From JAOAPG01 sp963791575 (lineage in GTDB: Bacteria; Acidobacteriota; Terriglobia; Terriglobales; Acidobacteriaceae): a stretch of DNA of 64,000 nucleotides. Shown one piece after another: positions 1-7,679 of this stretch (the stretch's first letter is position 1; every line of letters begins with the position of its first letter). The translations under genes and the position numbers were made by a program. The stretch is from assembly GCA_963791575.1 (NCBI GenBank), contig CAWBSY010000014.1, positions 1-64,000 of the forward strand, read 5' to 3'. The notes under the pieces were generated by a model, which was given only the letters and a program-made list of their open reading frames with translations, ran no database searches and was not told the DNA's origin.

Positions 1-102
1 GTCAGCGACTGGGCGATCAGCTATCGCCGCTTCTGGGAAGAGAGTTTCGACAAACTGGATAGTAGTTGTAAATCAAATGAAGAAAGAGGAGGTCAGAGAT
101 GA
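1..102 (+). CDS. ArsR-family transcriptional regulator, C-terminal end only (partial)
   Basis: The window opens inside a reading frame that ends at the TGA at 100-102. The 33 residues visible include W-A-I-S-Y-R-R-F-W-E-E-S-F-D-K-L, the typical tail of the ArsR repressors that are paired with SRPBCC proteins. Its stop overlaps the ATG of the next gene (ATGA at 99-102), so the two are translationally coupled. In this family the regulator binds DNA through a winged helix, which lies outside the window. The assignment rests on the C-terminal motif and the neighbour. Confidence 0.7.
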   Translation, partial: VSDWAISYRRFWEESFDKLDSSCKSNEERGGQR

Positions 103-608
103 CAGAAAACACGGTTAGCGAAATTGAGCGGATGGTCGTTACAAGAGTTTTCGATGCCCCACGCGAGCTGGTTTGGAAGGCGTGGACAGACCCGAAGTAC
201 GTGATGCAGTGGTGGGGACCGAAGGGCTTTACTGCGCCGGTTTGCCAGATGGATTTTCGCGTTGGAGGAAAATTTCTCTGCTGCATGAGAGCGCCGGATG
301 GGCAGGAGTGCTGGAATGCGGTTGAATACCACGAGATTGTTCTGCACGAGAAGATCGTTTCCTCCATGTACTTTTCGGACTCGAAGGGAAACAAGGTTGA
401 GCCTGCGCAATTAGGAATAGAACATGAGGCCATAGACGGTGCGTACGACGTGACCATCTTTGAGGATCTCGGAAACGGCCAGACGAAACTCACCTTCATT
501 GGAAATGAACCCATGGAGAGCGCGAAAAATAGCGGTCAACTAGAGGGCTGGAACCAGATACTCGATAAAGTTGCCGCGGTTGTTACGAAGCTAGCGCAGG
601 CGAAATAA
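99..608 (+). CDS. SRPBCC / AHSA1-like domain protein
   Basis: 169-residue cytoplasmic protein of the START/Bet v1-like AHSA1 family. The family fingerprint appears early: RVFDAPRELVWKAWTDP near residues 17-33, then WWGPKGF near 38-44. A C-terminal helix (EGWNQILDKVAAVV) closes the ligand pocket. Length is normal. The family binds small hydrophobic ligands, but the ligand cannot be read from sequence. It overlaps the ArsR-type gene by four bases, a very common pairing in which the regulator probably controls this gene. GGAGG at 88-92 lies 6 bases before the start. Confidence 0.88.
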   Translation: MTENTVSEIERMVVTRVFDAPRELVWKAWTDPKYVMQWWGPKGFTAPVCQMDFRVGGKFLCCMRAPDGQECWNAVEYHEIVLHEKIVSSMYFSDSKGNKVEPAQLGIEHEAIDGAYDVTIFEDLGNGQTKLTFIGNEPMESAKNSGQLEGWNQILDKVAAVVTKLAQAK

Positions 609-653
609 GAAGTTGAAGCTTTGATTCGCGAAACTCAATTCGTGGAGAAAGAA

Positions 654-1217
654 ATGAAAAGAATACCGTTTCTCGCTATCGTCCTGCTGGCATTTGCATT
701 TGCCGCCCATGCCCAGGACACGATGAAGAAAGATGCAGCCGTCAAACCTGCCGATCCGGAATCGAAAGTCGTGCTCGATTCCTGGAATGAGATTGGCCGC
801 AAGCTGACGGCGCTGGCCGAAGATTTTCCTGAGGACAAATATGACTTCAAGCCGACACCCGCGCAGCGGAGCTTCGCCGAGCAATTACTGCACGCGGCGG
901 GTTCATGCTACTACTTCACGAATCCTGCGATGGGGCAGAAGCCTCCCGCGGCAGAAGATCCGAAGCGAGAGCAATACAAGACCAAGGCCGACATCGTTGC
1001 GTTCGTCAAGAAGTCCTTCGCCGATGGCGCAGCCGCCATCCAGTCGAAAGGCGAAAAAGGCCTGATGACGGAGGTTGTTTATTACCCTCAGCAGAAAGCG
1101 CGCGTTATCGACATTGCATACGGCATCATCGAGCATAGCGGAGAACACTACGGCCAGCTCGTTGTGTACTACCGCCTCGCAGGGCTTGTGCCGCCGGAGT
1201 CGCGGCCCAAGAAGTAA
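654..1217 (+). CDS. Secreted DinB-family protein
   Basis: 187 residues. I choose ATG 654 over a longer TTG start at 621 because it follows GGAG (644-647) at normal spacing and begins a clean signal peptide (MKRIPFLAIVLLAFAFAAHA, cleavage after AHA). The mature part is a DinB/YfiT four-helix bundle. The metal-ligand histidine candidates are in LLHAAGS near residue 80 and in HSGEHYGQ near residue 164. DinB-fold enzymes are often thiol-dependent transferases or hydrolases, but the substrate here is unknown. It follows the SRPBCC gene on the same strand with 45 bases between and may be cotranscribed. Confidence 0.82.
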   Translation: MKRIPFLAIVLLAFAFAAHAQDTMKKDAAVKPADPESKVVLDSWNEIGRKLTALAEDFPEDKYDFKPTPAQRSFAEQLLHAAGSCYYFTNPAMGQKPPAAEDPKREQYKTKADIVAFVKKSFADGAAAIQSKGEKGLMTEVVYYPQQKARVIDIAYGIIEHSGEHYGQLVVYYRLAGLVPPESRPKK

Positions 1218-1362
1218 AGCTCAGGAGGCCAGGTACCCCGTCCTTATCGCGCGCCGTTTGCGCCAATGGGCGGGGATCTTGGTTTTTGGGACCTTCACTA
1301 TTCAATGCGCCGCGCGGCATATGGAAATCGGTGAACGTCCCGTCTGTCCCCGGTTTCCTGAG

Positions 1363-1837
1363 CTAGTCGCCAACTTCATGAACCCGCGCATCTTGCTCCA
1401 GCGCGGAATTGTGATAACCGACCATTGCGTTTGCTCTAGGTAGACAGGCAGGAACGCAGCGATCGAACCGCAGGCCTCGTATTGATAGACATGCCGGCAT
1501 TCATGCGACAGCAGCCTTAGCGTCATATGCCCTCGAACAACGAAAATACCGTAACCGAGCGTAAGCCCGACCATGCCTGACCAAGCAATCCGGTCTCGAC
1601 CGCAGCCTGTCGCAGATGCGGTTCAGCCGGGAGCGGGAGATGATCGACCATTTTGACGCGGATTAGCTCAGGTCGTCTGACCCCTGCTCTTTTTGCCAGC
1701 TCTAGGCCTTCTGGATTTAGATTCTGTCCTTCCTGTTCCGCTTGGCGGGACTGCATTTCAGCCCAGGCGATGGCTGGCGGGAGATGCTGAGGCATTAAAG
1801 ATCGCAAGTCGAAAGTCATTGCTGAATTCACCTCCAT
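1363..1837 (-). pseudogene. HExxH-motif (zinc peptidase-like) protein, two frameshifts
   Basis: Three minus-strand frames join into one protein. Residues from 1837 run to LRQAAVETGLLGQA, then the frame changes near 1575 to read GLTLGYGIFVVRGH and LLSHECRHVYQYE, and changes again near 1420 to read GYHNSALEQDARVHEVGD before the stop at 1363-1365. SHECRH is an HExxH zinc-peptidase motif, and the later EQDARxHE could supply a third ligand as in gluzincins. The total of 475 nt is not a multiple of three. It starts only 7 bases after the stop of the HTH/GrlR-like gene, so the two form an operon. An HTH regulator next to an HExxH protein recalls ImmR/ImmA pairs, but that is inference. The breaks may be real decay or sequencing errors. 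Confidence 0.6.
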
Positions 1838-1844
1838 GTTTCAG

Positions 1845-2414
1845 TCATGCGGCCTCGGGCAGAGGCCGCAGGAAGACATACTGGGCGCTAATTGGTTGCC
1901 CCAGCGACGTTCTGACCGTGAGTGGCCCGGAGTTTTTCTTCGGATCAAAACTGCTCGTGATGTCGAAGGCCCACTCGTAAGGATTCATCGTGCCGAAGAC
2001 AGCTCGGACGTTCGGCGGGAAGGTGACTTTGATCTTTACGTCGGCCATTCCAGAAGCTTCGTCGAAAAGATATTCCCCGTCGTAGCGCACACCTTGGGAG
2101 TCGGTGCCATAGACGCGGCCATTGTCGAAAACCAGGACGCCCATGCCGGTACCCTGCTGTCCCTGAAAGCTGATTCCAAACATCCCGTCTCGCATATCGG
2201 TTCCTTTCTGTTTTAGGCGATTGAGCTCCATCTGCCGAAGATTGGGAGGGAGGAGCTGCATCACTCTTACGTAGGCAATGACCGGACCCGGAATTGGACG
2301 GTCGTCGCTCATCCAAAGCGTGACGGCGCGCGCGGTTACTCCGATCAATCGGGCAAAATCCGCTTGGGTAATTCCGAGGTCAGTAAGGATCAATCTCAAG
2401 TCATCGCTTGTCAC
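1845..2414 (-). CDS. XRE-type HTH protein with C-terminal GrlR-like domain
   Basis: 189 residues. The N-terminal 60 residues form a Cro/XRE helix-turn-helix (LGITQADFARLIGVTARAVTLWMS). From about residue 75 a beta-rich domain resembling GrlR-type regulatory domains follows: MRDGMFGISFQGQQGTGMGV, then GRVYGTDSQGVRYDGEYLFDE, ending LGQPISAQYVFLRPLP. The GrlR fold usually binds a partner protein or ligand, so this looks like a sensor-repressor. It is divergent from the TIGR04255-like unit, and the 180-bp spacer between them holds repeated GTTCT/AGAAC boxes and a perfect palindrome, suggesting autoregulation. The family's exact role is unknown to me. Confidence 0.75.
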   Translation of the reverse strand: MTSDDLRLILTDLGITQADFARLIGVTARAVTLWMSDDRPIPGPVIAYVRVMQLLPPNLRQMELNRLKQKGTDMRDGMFGISFQGQQGTGMGVLVFDNGRVYGTDSQGVRYDGEYLFDEASGMADVKIKVTFPPNVRAVFGTMNPYEWAFDITSSFDPKKNSGPLTVRTSLGQPISAQYVFLRPLPEAA

Positions 2415-2422
2415 GGAACAAT

Positions 2423-2464
2423 GTTCTCATATAAATAGAACTCTGTAAACACATACAATAGAAC
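2423..2464. promoter_or_regulatory. Repeated GTTCT/AGAAC boxes upstream of the HTH/GrlR-like gene
   Basis: GTTCT at 2423-2427 and AGAAC at 2437-2441 form an inverted repeat with a 9-base gap. AATAGAAC at 2434-2441 recurs exactly at 2457-2464, 23 bases (about two helical turns) away. The set begins 9 bases in front of the ATG of the minus-strand regulator gene, the normal place for an autoregulatory operator. No binding data exist, so the function is inferred from position and symmetry. Confidence 0.4.
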
Positions 2465-2519
2465 CCGGTTCAGCATTAGGCTTTCATTATTTATGAACTG
2501 GCTCTAAAGGCCGATTCAG

Positions 2520-2556
2520 ATATTGCTTGACGTTTATGTCAAGCAATATGTAAACT
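2520..2556 (+). promoter_or_regulatory. Perfect 12-bp palindrome overlapping a candidate promoter
   Basis: ATATTGCTTGAC (2520-2531) and GTCAAGCAATAT (2538-2549) are perfect inverted repeats separated by GTTTAT. The left arm contains TTGACG (2527-2532), which can serve as a -35 element, with TAAACT at 2551-2556 as a weak -10 after 18 bases. The site lies 40-76 bases upstream of the TIGR04255-like gene. Symmetry, position and promoter overlap fit an operator for a dimeric HTH repressor, either of the two HTH proteins next to it. A transcribed hairpin is a less likely alternative. Confidence 0.55.
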
Positions 2557-2595
2557 GTAAAGCTAACTGTCAACCTTCCGCGCTATGGAGCACAC

Positions 2596-3390
2596 ATGTC
2601 CCGCCAGATGAAAAATGCGCCTGTTTATTTCACCATTGCGCAGGTCCGCTTCAATCCGATTCTGAGCCTTTCGACCTTTATTCCCGGCATACAGGAAGAT
2701 TTCCGCAAGCACGGCTTCACAGATTTCAAGAAAGCAGTGGCGATGACTTTCAGCTTTGGACCGCTCGCAAGCGGGCAGCAGGAGAATCAGCTGCCTCCGC
2801 CGCAACCCTTGGAGCGCTACATTTTCGCCGACGCGGCGTATACCAAGATTTTCCACCTGGAGCACGGCGCTCTGTCATTTCAGTCAACCAGATATGAGGT
2901 CTTCGAAACGTTCGTTGGGGACCTGATGACGGGGCTTGAGATCCTGAATAAGATGGTCGGCGGTCTCAGCTTTGTTGAAAGAGTCGGATTGCGCTATCTA
3001 GACGCGGTCATGCCGAAGGCAGGTGAGGCATTAAATCAGTACCTCATCCCGGAGGCAATGGGCTTGTACGGCAAACTGAAAGGCCGCACAAAGCACGCGT
3101 TCCTGGAAACGATGTCGGAAAGCACTGACGGTTCCGTTATCTCACGCGCGGTAATTCAGGAAGGCCAGATTGGCGTTCCTCCTGACCTTCAGCTGAATGA
3201 ACTCAGGCTTTCCAAGCCATTTGGGACTTTCAGCGGCGTGCATGCCATCCTTGATACCGATGCCTTTCATGTCGAACGGGTGCGATTTGATCTCGGCGAA
3301 ATTGAGAAACGGTTAGGTAGTCTGCATGACAGAATCAACGAAGCATTTAGGGCTTTGGTGACGCAGCATGCTCTTGATGCGTGGAACTAA
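2596..3390 (+). CDS. TIGR04255-family-like protein
   Basis: 264 residues. It matches my memory of the sporadically distributed TIGR04255 family: the opening MKNAPVYFTIAQVRFNPI, a central SFQSTRYEVFETF, VERVGLRYLDAV near residue 135, and a C-terminal pattern ending LHDRINEAFRALVTQHALDAW, in which the family typically has a helix near the end. There is no signal peptide or membrane segment. The biochemical function of the family is not established. It heads a three-gene unit: the next gene starts 17 bases after its stop behind its own GGAGG. The patchy distribution known for this family and the operator-like palindrome suggest an accessory, possibly defence- or stress-related module. Confidence 0.65.
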   Translation: MSRQMKNAPVYFTIAQVRFNPILSLSTFIPGIQEDFRKHGFTDFKKAVAMTFSFGPLASGQQENQLPPPQPLERYIFADAAYTKIFHLEHGALSFQSTRYEVFETFVGDLMTGLEILNKMVGGLSFVERVGLRYLDAVMPKAGEALNQYLIPEAMGLYGKLKGRTKHAFLETMSESTDGSVISRAVIQEGQIGVPPDLQLNELRLSKPFGTFSGVHAILDTDAFHVERVRFDLGEIEKRLGSLHDRINEAFRALVTQHALDAWN

Positions 3391-3406
3391 TCTGGAGGAA
3401 ACAATC

Positions 3407-4042
3407 ATGCAAACGACAGCATACCCATACGCAGACAATACCGGCAGCACTAATGTGACTGGATGCCGTTCGGGAACGGCCGGAGCCGCTGCGGCGGTAA
3501 TAGTAGCGGCGTTCCTTGCGGGCACCGGAGGAGTTACCGGTCCTTCATATTTCAATCGGCGGCAGGACCGAGGATACGCTTTTGCCCAGGTGCGACCAAG
3601 CAGTGAGAGTCTGCTCCGTCATCTTCGCAGCCCAGAAGGGAATCTCGCTCAAATACGAGCTGTTTTCAAACCGTCGATTTCAGATCTCGCTGGGATCTTC
3701 GGTGTTTCCCGTCAAAGCGTCTACAACTGGATCGCTGGCGAGAAGCCTTCAAATCAAAGCGTGGAAAAGCTCAACGACCTGGCGCGAGCCGCCGACTTAT
3801 TTCTGGCTGACGGAGTTGCTGGCTCTTCCTATCTGTTCAGGCGGAAGCTGGAGAATGGAAAGACGCTCATGGAGACCGTGCGGGAAGGCGGTTCGGCACA
3901 GGATGTCGCAAGATCGCTCTTGCAAATCGCAAGAAAAGAATCCTCCCAGCGCGAGACATTACAGCGTCGGCTGGCAAATCGTACTACAGTCTATGATCCC
4001 TCGGAAATTGGCAGTCCGATGCTGAATGAGGACCTTGGATGA
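3407..4042 (+). CDS. HTH protein with an N-terminal hydrophobic segment
   Basis: 211 residues from ATG 3407, chosen over an upstream in-frame ATG at 3368 because CTGGAGGAAAC (3392-3402) sits just in front and it lies beyond the preceding stop. Residues about 22-47 form an Ala/Val/Gly-rich hydrophobic stretch (GAAAAVIVAAFLAG) that could span or anchor in a membrane. Residues about 90-125 form an XRE-like HTH: ISDLAGIFGVSRQSVYNWIAGE. The rest is helical and charged. A DNA-binding domain preceded by a membrane-like helix is unusual. It is the middle gene of the unit, with 6 bases to the next ATG. Confidence 0.65.
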   Translation: MQTTAYPYADNTGSTNVTGCRSGTAGAAAAVIVAAFLAGTGGVTGPSYFNRRQDRGYAFAQVRPSSESLLRHLRSPEGNLAQIRAVFKPSISDLAGIFGVSRQSVYNWIAGEKPSNQSVEKLNDLARAADLFLADGVAGSSYLFRRKLENGKTLMETVREGGSAQDVARSLLQIARKESSQRETLQRRLANRTTVYDPSEIGSPMLNEDLG

Positions 4043-4048
4043 TACGCA

Positions 4049-4879
4049 ATGGCTGAATGGAGCAGGGAGACACCGTGGCGACAAGGACATGTACTTACCG
4101 ATGAAACAGTCGATAGGTTTGCGTTTCGCAATGACCAGGCTCCGGAGTCTACCGTTGCCGTTGTAATCTCCCACGACTGCGACCTTGCCGCATCACCGGA
4201 CAAGGAGCCCGAAGTTGAGGTGATCGTCGGGCGGCGGATTGAAAAAGCGGACGGGAACTTCACGCATGCGAAGACTCCGCGTGTTCTCCACATCGAATTT
4301 GCGACCACAGAAGGCGGAAGGTTCCTTGAGCTGGCAGCAACAAGCAAGGTCCGCATTGCGAAGGCCGATTTCGCCGATCATGAGCCAAGGCCCGATTTCA
4401 AGCTCGGGCCAGCACAGCACTCCATTCTTCAGCGCTGGCTCGGCGCGCGGTATCGGCGCGCAGCCTTCGCCGATAGTTTTGAGAAGCGGTTGGACAAATC
4501 AGGCGCTGATAAGCGCCTTTCAAAGATTCTGAAGCCTGAAGGGGAGCACGTTTGCGGAATTTTCTTCGATGTGGACGCCGGCGAGGAAATTCAGCGCGAA
4601 GAGCCGGAAGACACATACGCGCTTACGATTGTATTGGTTTACACAAGTCAACCCCACGAATCGGAAGCTGCTGCATTGAAAATCAAAGAACAGATCGAAG
4701 CCGCGTTCAAAGAATTGTTTTTCAACGAGAACAATTCCTGGAGAGACTTCGAATTGCTAGAGTGTCTGGTTATATCGGATGAAGCGCTGACGTACGCGCA
4801 GTCAGTGCTGCTGAAGCAATGGCGGCTGGAACATCTAAGCCTCCGGGAAGACCCTCATGATCCCATGATGCAGGAGTAG
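4049..4879 (+). CDS. Uncharacterised protein with SHDCD motif, third gene of the accessory unit
   Basis: 276 residues, soluble, acidic. I do not recognise a named family. The most striking feature is VVISHDCDLAA at residues 38-48, where His42, Asp43, Cys44 and Asp45 cluster as in a metal or catalytic site. EVEVIVGRRI follows near residue 56. The C-terminal half is helical (EAAALKIKEQIEAAFKELFF). It starts 6 bases after the HTH gene's stop and so is almost certainly cotranscribed. As the last gene of a unit with an HTH protein and a TIGR04255-like protein, it could be the effector, but nothing in the sequence proves a function. Confidence 0.6.
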   Translation: MAEWSRETPWRQGHVLTDETVDRFAFRNDQAPESTVAVVISHDCDLAASPDKEPEVEVIVGRRIEKADGNFTHAKTPRVLHIEFATTEGGRFLELAATSKVRIAKADFADHEPRPDFKLGPAQHSILQRWLGARYRRAAFADSFEKRLDKSGADKRLSKILKPEGEHVCGIFFDVDAGEEIQREEPEDTYALTIVLVYTSQPHESEAAALKIKEQIEAAFKELFFNENNSWRDFELLECLVISDEALTYAQSVLLKQWRLEHLSLREDPHDPMMQE

Positions 4880-4922
4880 GATTCGTGGGATTTCGACCTA
4901 AGTTTTTGCGAAACGAAAAAGT

Positions 4923-4937
4923 ACCGTAACGTACGGT
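4923..4937. repeat. Short perfect inverted repeat after the accessory unit
   Basis: ACCGTA (4923-4928) and TACGGT (4932-4937) flank a 3-base centre. It lies 44 bases beyond the stop of the SHDCD gene and 69 bases before greB. It could be a weak terminator or a regulator site; there is no proper U-run after it. Confidence 0.25.
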
Positions 4938-5005
4938 GCTTTCTATCGGCGTTCATCCGCGTTCATTGGTTGCACCCACTGGATTCGCCCTGGAAAGACT
5001 ACGAG

Positions 5006-5609
5006 ATGCGAAAAGGGTTTACGAGAAAACCACAAGCGGACGAGCCCGCGACGCCAGTCAAGAACTACATCACGCCGAGCGGGCTGCGAGCGCCTCAAAG
5101 ATGAGCACCGGTTTCTGCTCACCAGGGAACGCCCGGCCGTGACGGAGGTGGTGGCGTGGGCTGCCAGCAACGGCGATCGCAGTGAAAACGCCGACTATCA
5201 GTACGGCAAGCGGCGGCTGCGGCAGATCGATGGGCGGATTCGCTTTCTCACCAAGCGAATCGAAGCCGCGGAAGTGGTGGACCCGGAAGCTCCGAGAGCG
5301 GGGCAGGCGGCGACGAGGGCATTCTTCGGAGCGACCGTGCGCTATGCCAATGCCGCGGGAGCGGAGCGAGTGGTGAGCATCGTGGGCACCGACGAGGTCG
5401 ATCTCAACCGCAACCACATCAGTTGGGTGTCACCTCTGGGGCGCGCGTTGATGAAGTCGGCAGCGGGTGACAGCGTAGTCCTTCAATTGCCGGGCGGTAC
5501 AGAATACCTGACCGTGCTGGAAGTGTGTTACGAGCGCATTTCTGTGGAACCGTTCCGTGAACCACCTGGATCCGAGGCCTCGGCAAAGGGACTCACTCGC
5601 CGACGCTAA
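5006..5609 (+). pseudogene. greB: GreB-like transcript cleavage factor, one frameshift
   Basis: The N-terminal part from ATG 5006 reads MRKGFTRKP, then VKNYITPSGL, and runs into a stop at 5102. One base earlier in phase the GreB sequence continues: ERLKDEHRFLLTRERPAVTEVV, NGDRSENADYQYGKRRLRQIDGRIRFL and the C-terminal FKBP-like domain with GTDEVDLNRNHISWVSPLGRAL. The break is an apparent extra base near 5086-5088 (CTGCGAGCGC where CTGGAGCGC is expected), and the span is 604 nt. Gre factors insert the N-terminal coiled coil, carrying the acidic DRSENAD tip, into the RNA polymerase secondary channel to rescue backtracked complexes. A sequencing indel is as likely as real inactivation. Confidence 0.8.
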
Positions 5610-5794
5610 TCCACCTGACGAAAAAGAGACGAAACGGCACAGGTGGTGAAAGAGCGACGACCGTAATAGCACGCTATCGGCTTTTGCGGAAAGGATAAAC
5701 AGTAATTGTAAATTCGGATGTATCGGGCCAGTGATCGGGGCAGACACTAGGACACAATCCCAGCGATGAAAGATGGACCGTCCTTCACTGCGGA

Positions 5795-6457
5795 CTACTT
5801 GGCAGTCACCAGTGAGTGGGTAATGGCGTGAACCGATAACGCGATGCGGTTTTGCACTCCTACTTTCCGCATCAGCTTGGCTACGTGAGCTTTGACTGTT
5901 CGTTCTTCGATTCCAAGAGCTGAGCCGATTTCCTTGTTGGAACGGCCCGCCACCAGCATCTCCAGAACTTCTTTCTCGCGATCGGTAAAGGTCACGCGGC
6001 CTGCCGGAAAAATACGGCCAGGAGATGAACTGACGCGCTCAATGAACATCGATAATACTTTGCGCGGCGCCCAGACTGATCCTTGATGGACGATCCGAAT
6101 CGCCTGCACGAATTCGGCGGCTGACGCGGCCTCGTCGACATAACCCTTGGCTCCCGACGCGATTGCCTTGAGAATGGTCTCGTCGTCGATTCCAGAACCC
6201 GTCACAATAATTCGCAAGTCGGGACGGGCCGCTTTCAGGCTTGCCATTAGGTCGAACAGGTTCTGTCCATTACGGTTACCAAGCAACACCAGGTCGATGT
6301 TCTGCTGGTCGCTGATGTCAGCAAGCGAAGCAGAGATCAGCTCGAAATCCGGCTCAGAATCGAACAGAGCTCGAAATCCTACAAATCGGAGCGGATCGCT
6401 CTCCACTACGGCAATACGGATCAGCGGTTTTCTTGCCATCGCAGCTTTCATAGACAT
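5795..6457 (-). CDS. LuxR/NarL-type regulator with a degenerate receiver domain
   Basis: 220 residues from the ATG at 6457, which has AGGAA just upstream. The N-terminal domain (about 12-130) has the receiver fold, with VVESD near 18-21 and a Lys-containing segment, but the phosphoacceptor strand reads LVLLGNRNG, placing Gly60 where Asp is expected. The C-terminal LuxR HTH (about 150-215) is intact: FTDREKEVLEMLVAGRSNKEIG and ERTVKAHVAKLMRKVGV. Loss of the Asp predicts phosphorylation-independent control, for example by ligand, partner or level. No kinase gene lies beside it. DNA binding is secure, targets unknown. Confidence 0.82.
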   Translation of the reverse strand: MSMKAAMARKPLIRIAVVESDPLRFVGFRALFDSEPDFELISASLADISDQQNIDLVLLGNRNGQNLFDLMASLKAARPDLRIIVTGSGIDDETILKAIASGAKGYVDEAASAAEFVQAIRIVHQGSVWAPRKVLSMFIERVSSSPGRIFPAGRVTFTDREKEVLEMLVAGRSNKEIGSALGIEERTVKAHVAKLMRKVGVQNRIALSVHAITHSLVTAK

Positions 6458-6583
6458 AGAGTTCCTACAAGGGAAGATGTGGTTAGAATAGCCCCTGAGC
6501 ACAACCGAACAAAGCACAGTAATGAATTGTCAATTACGGGAGTAACATTGCAGGGTATTTTACGGAAAAGGGGTCTTGGGTCA

Positions 6584-7036
6584 ATGGGTAAGCGATTCCG
6601 GCTAAACGCCGTCTCGATTGGAATTTTTCTGATAGCTGCCACGGTCTTTATCAATGCGCAAACGCCTTACCAGCCCAAGTTTCCGGGAGATCCGGCGCAC
6701 TCCGATTCCGAGGCCAGCGCGCTAGGCTACATGAGAACCGTAATCCGGGCCGAGCACCAGTACCAGAAGAAGAATGACGGCAAGTTTGCCACCTCCCTCC
6801 CCCAGCTCGTCCATACCGGTTCTTTTACGAAAAGAATGGCTGCAACTGATCGCGGGGACTACAAGGTCAATTTCCACCCACGTAAGGGTAAAGGCAAGGA
6901 TAAAGAGGGATACGAGCTGACATTAGTGCCGAAGCAGCTCGACGCGGATCACAGGTCTTTTTACGCCAACGAGGACGGAGTGATCCACGCAGATGATCAG
7001 AAGATCGCCAACGAGGATTCACCAAAGGTGAAGTAG
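6584..7036 (+). CDS. Secreted or pseudopilin-like protein
   Basis: 150 residues from ATG 6584. A longer in-frame start at 6479 lacks support and would place the signal sequence inside the protein. Residues about 8-25 are a signal/membrane helix (VSIGIFLIAATVFINAQ). The mature part begins with a helix (SEASALGYMRTVIRAEHQYQKKN) followed by FATSLPQLV, the pattern of the small pilin-like proteins common in Acidobacteria, which resemble type IV pilin heads. There is no prepilin peptidase G/FTLIE site, so I call it only pilin-like. It is divergent from the LuxR gene, with 126 bases between. Confidence 0.55.
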   Translation: MGKRFRLNAVSIGIFLIAATVFINAQTPYQPKFPGDPAHSDSEASALGYMRTVIRAEHQYQKKNDGKFATSLPQLVHTGSFTKRMAATDRGDYKVNFHPRKGKGKDKEGYELTLVPKQLDADHRSFYANEDGVIHADDQKIANEDSPKVK

Positions 7037-7048
7037 CGCCGGGTGCGC

Positions 7049-7573
7049 TTACCAGCCCGACCTTTTTCTCAATTCTGTGATATGAGCCACGTGGTGCTTG
7101 CCGTGCCAAGCGTAGAGAGCCAGATTTTTTTCCAACGGCATTAGCCCCAGATCCGGATGCCGGAATGTTCGTTTCCATTCCTCTGGCTTAATTCCCCGCA
7201 ACATTTGCACGAAGCGATCATGCAAAGAATCGAGCAGCGCTAGCGAAACTTCGATAGGGGTCGCTTGCGCGTCGGACAGTTCTGCCCAGCGGTCTTCGGC
7301 ATAAGGCTTTATGGTTGGCTCATCTTCGGTGAGGGCCAGCTTGAAGCGAATGTAGGCATTCATATGGCTGTCCGGGACGTGATGAACGACTTGCCGGACC
7401 GTCCAGCCGCCTTCGCGGTAGGGGGTTTCAATTTGCTGAGGCGAGAGGCCTTGTACTGCAGAACGCAATGCTCCCGGAGCTTTTTCGATGTCGCTGATGA
7501 GGTTACGTCGTTGCTCTTCGTTGGGTGGGCCGTCGTAGTGAAACTTTCCGATGGGGAAACGCGGGTCGCTCAC
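7049..7573 (-). CDS. DinB/YfiT-family putative metal-dependent hydrolase or transferase
   Basis: 174 residues, cytoplasmic, full length for the YfiT/BstA group. The three metal-binding histidine regions are visible: WTVRQVVHHVPDSHMN near residues 60-75 and WHGKHHVAHI near 155-164. The opening FPIGKFHYDGPPNEEQR is characteristic of YfiT. Homologues include bacillithiol S-transferases, but Acidobacteria are not known to me to make bacillithiol, so the thiol cofactor is open. It converges with the pilin-like gene, with only 12 bases between the stops. Confidence 0.85.
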   Translation of the reverse strand: MSDPRFPIGKFHYDGPPNEEQRRNLISDIEKAPGALRSAVQGLSPQQIETPYREGGWTVRQVVHHVPDSHMNAYIRFKLALTEDEPTIKPYAEDRWAELSDAQATPIEVSLALLDSLHDRFVQMLRGIKPEEWKRTFRHPDLGLMPLEKNLALYAWHGKHHVAHITELRKRSGW

Positions 7574-7679
7574 TTTTCTGCTCCGTTTCGTTGCCGGGAT
7601 TATCGATGAGATGAGCAGCTACTTGGAAACGCTGCAAGAATCAATTTAATGGGACGGGATTCGAAAGCGCAAATAGTCG

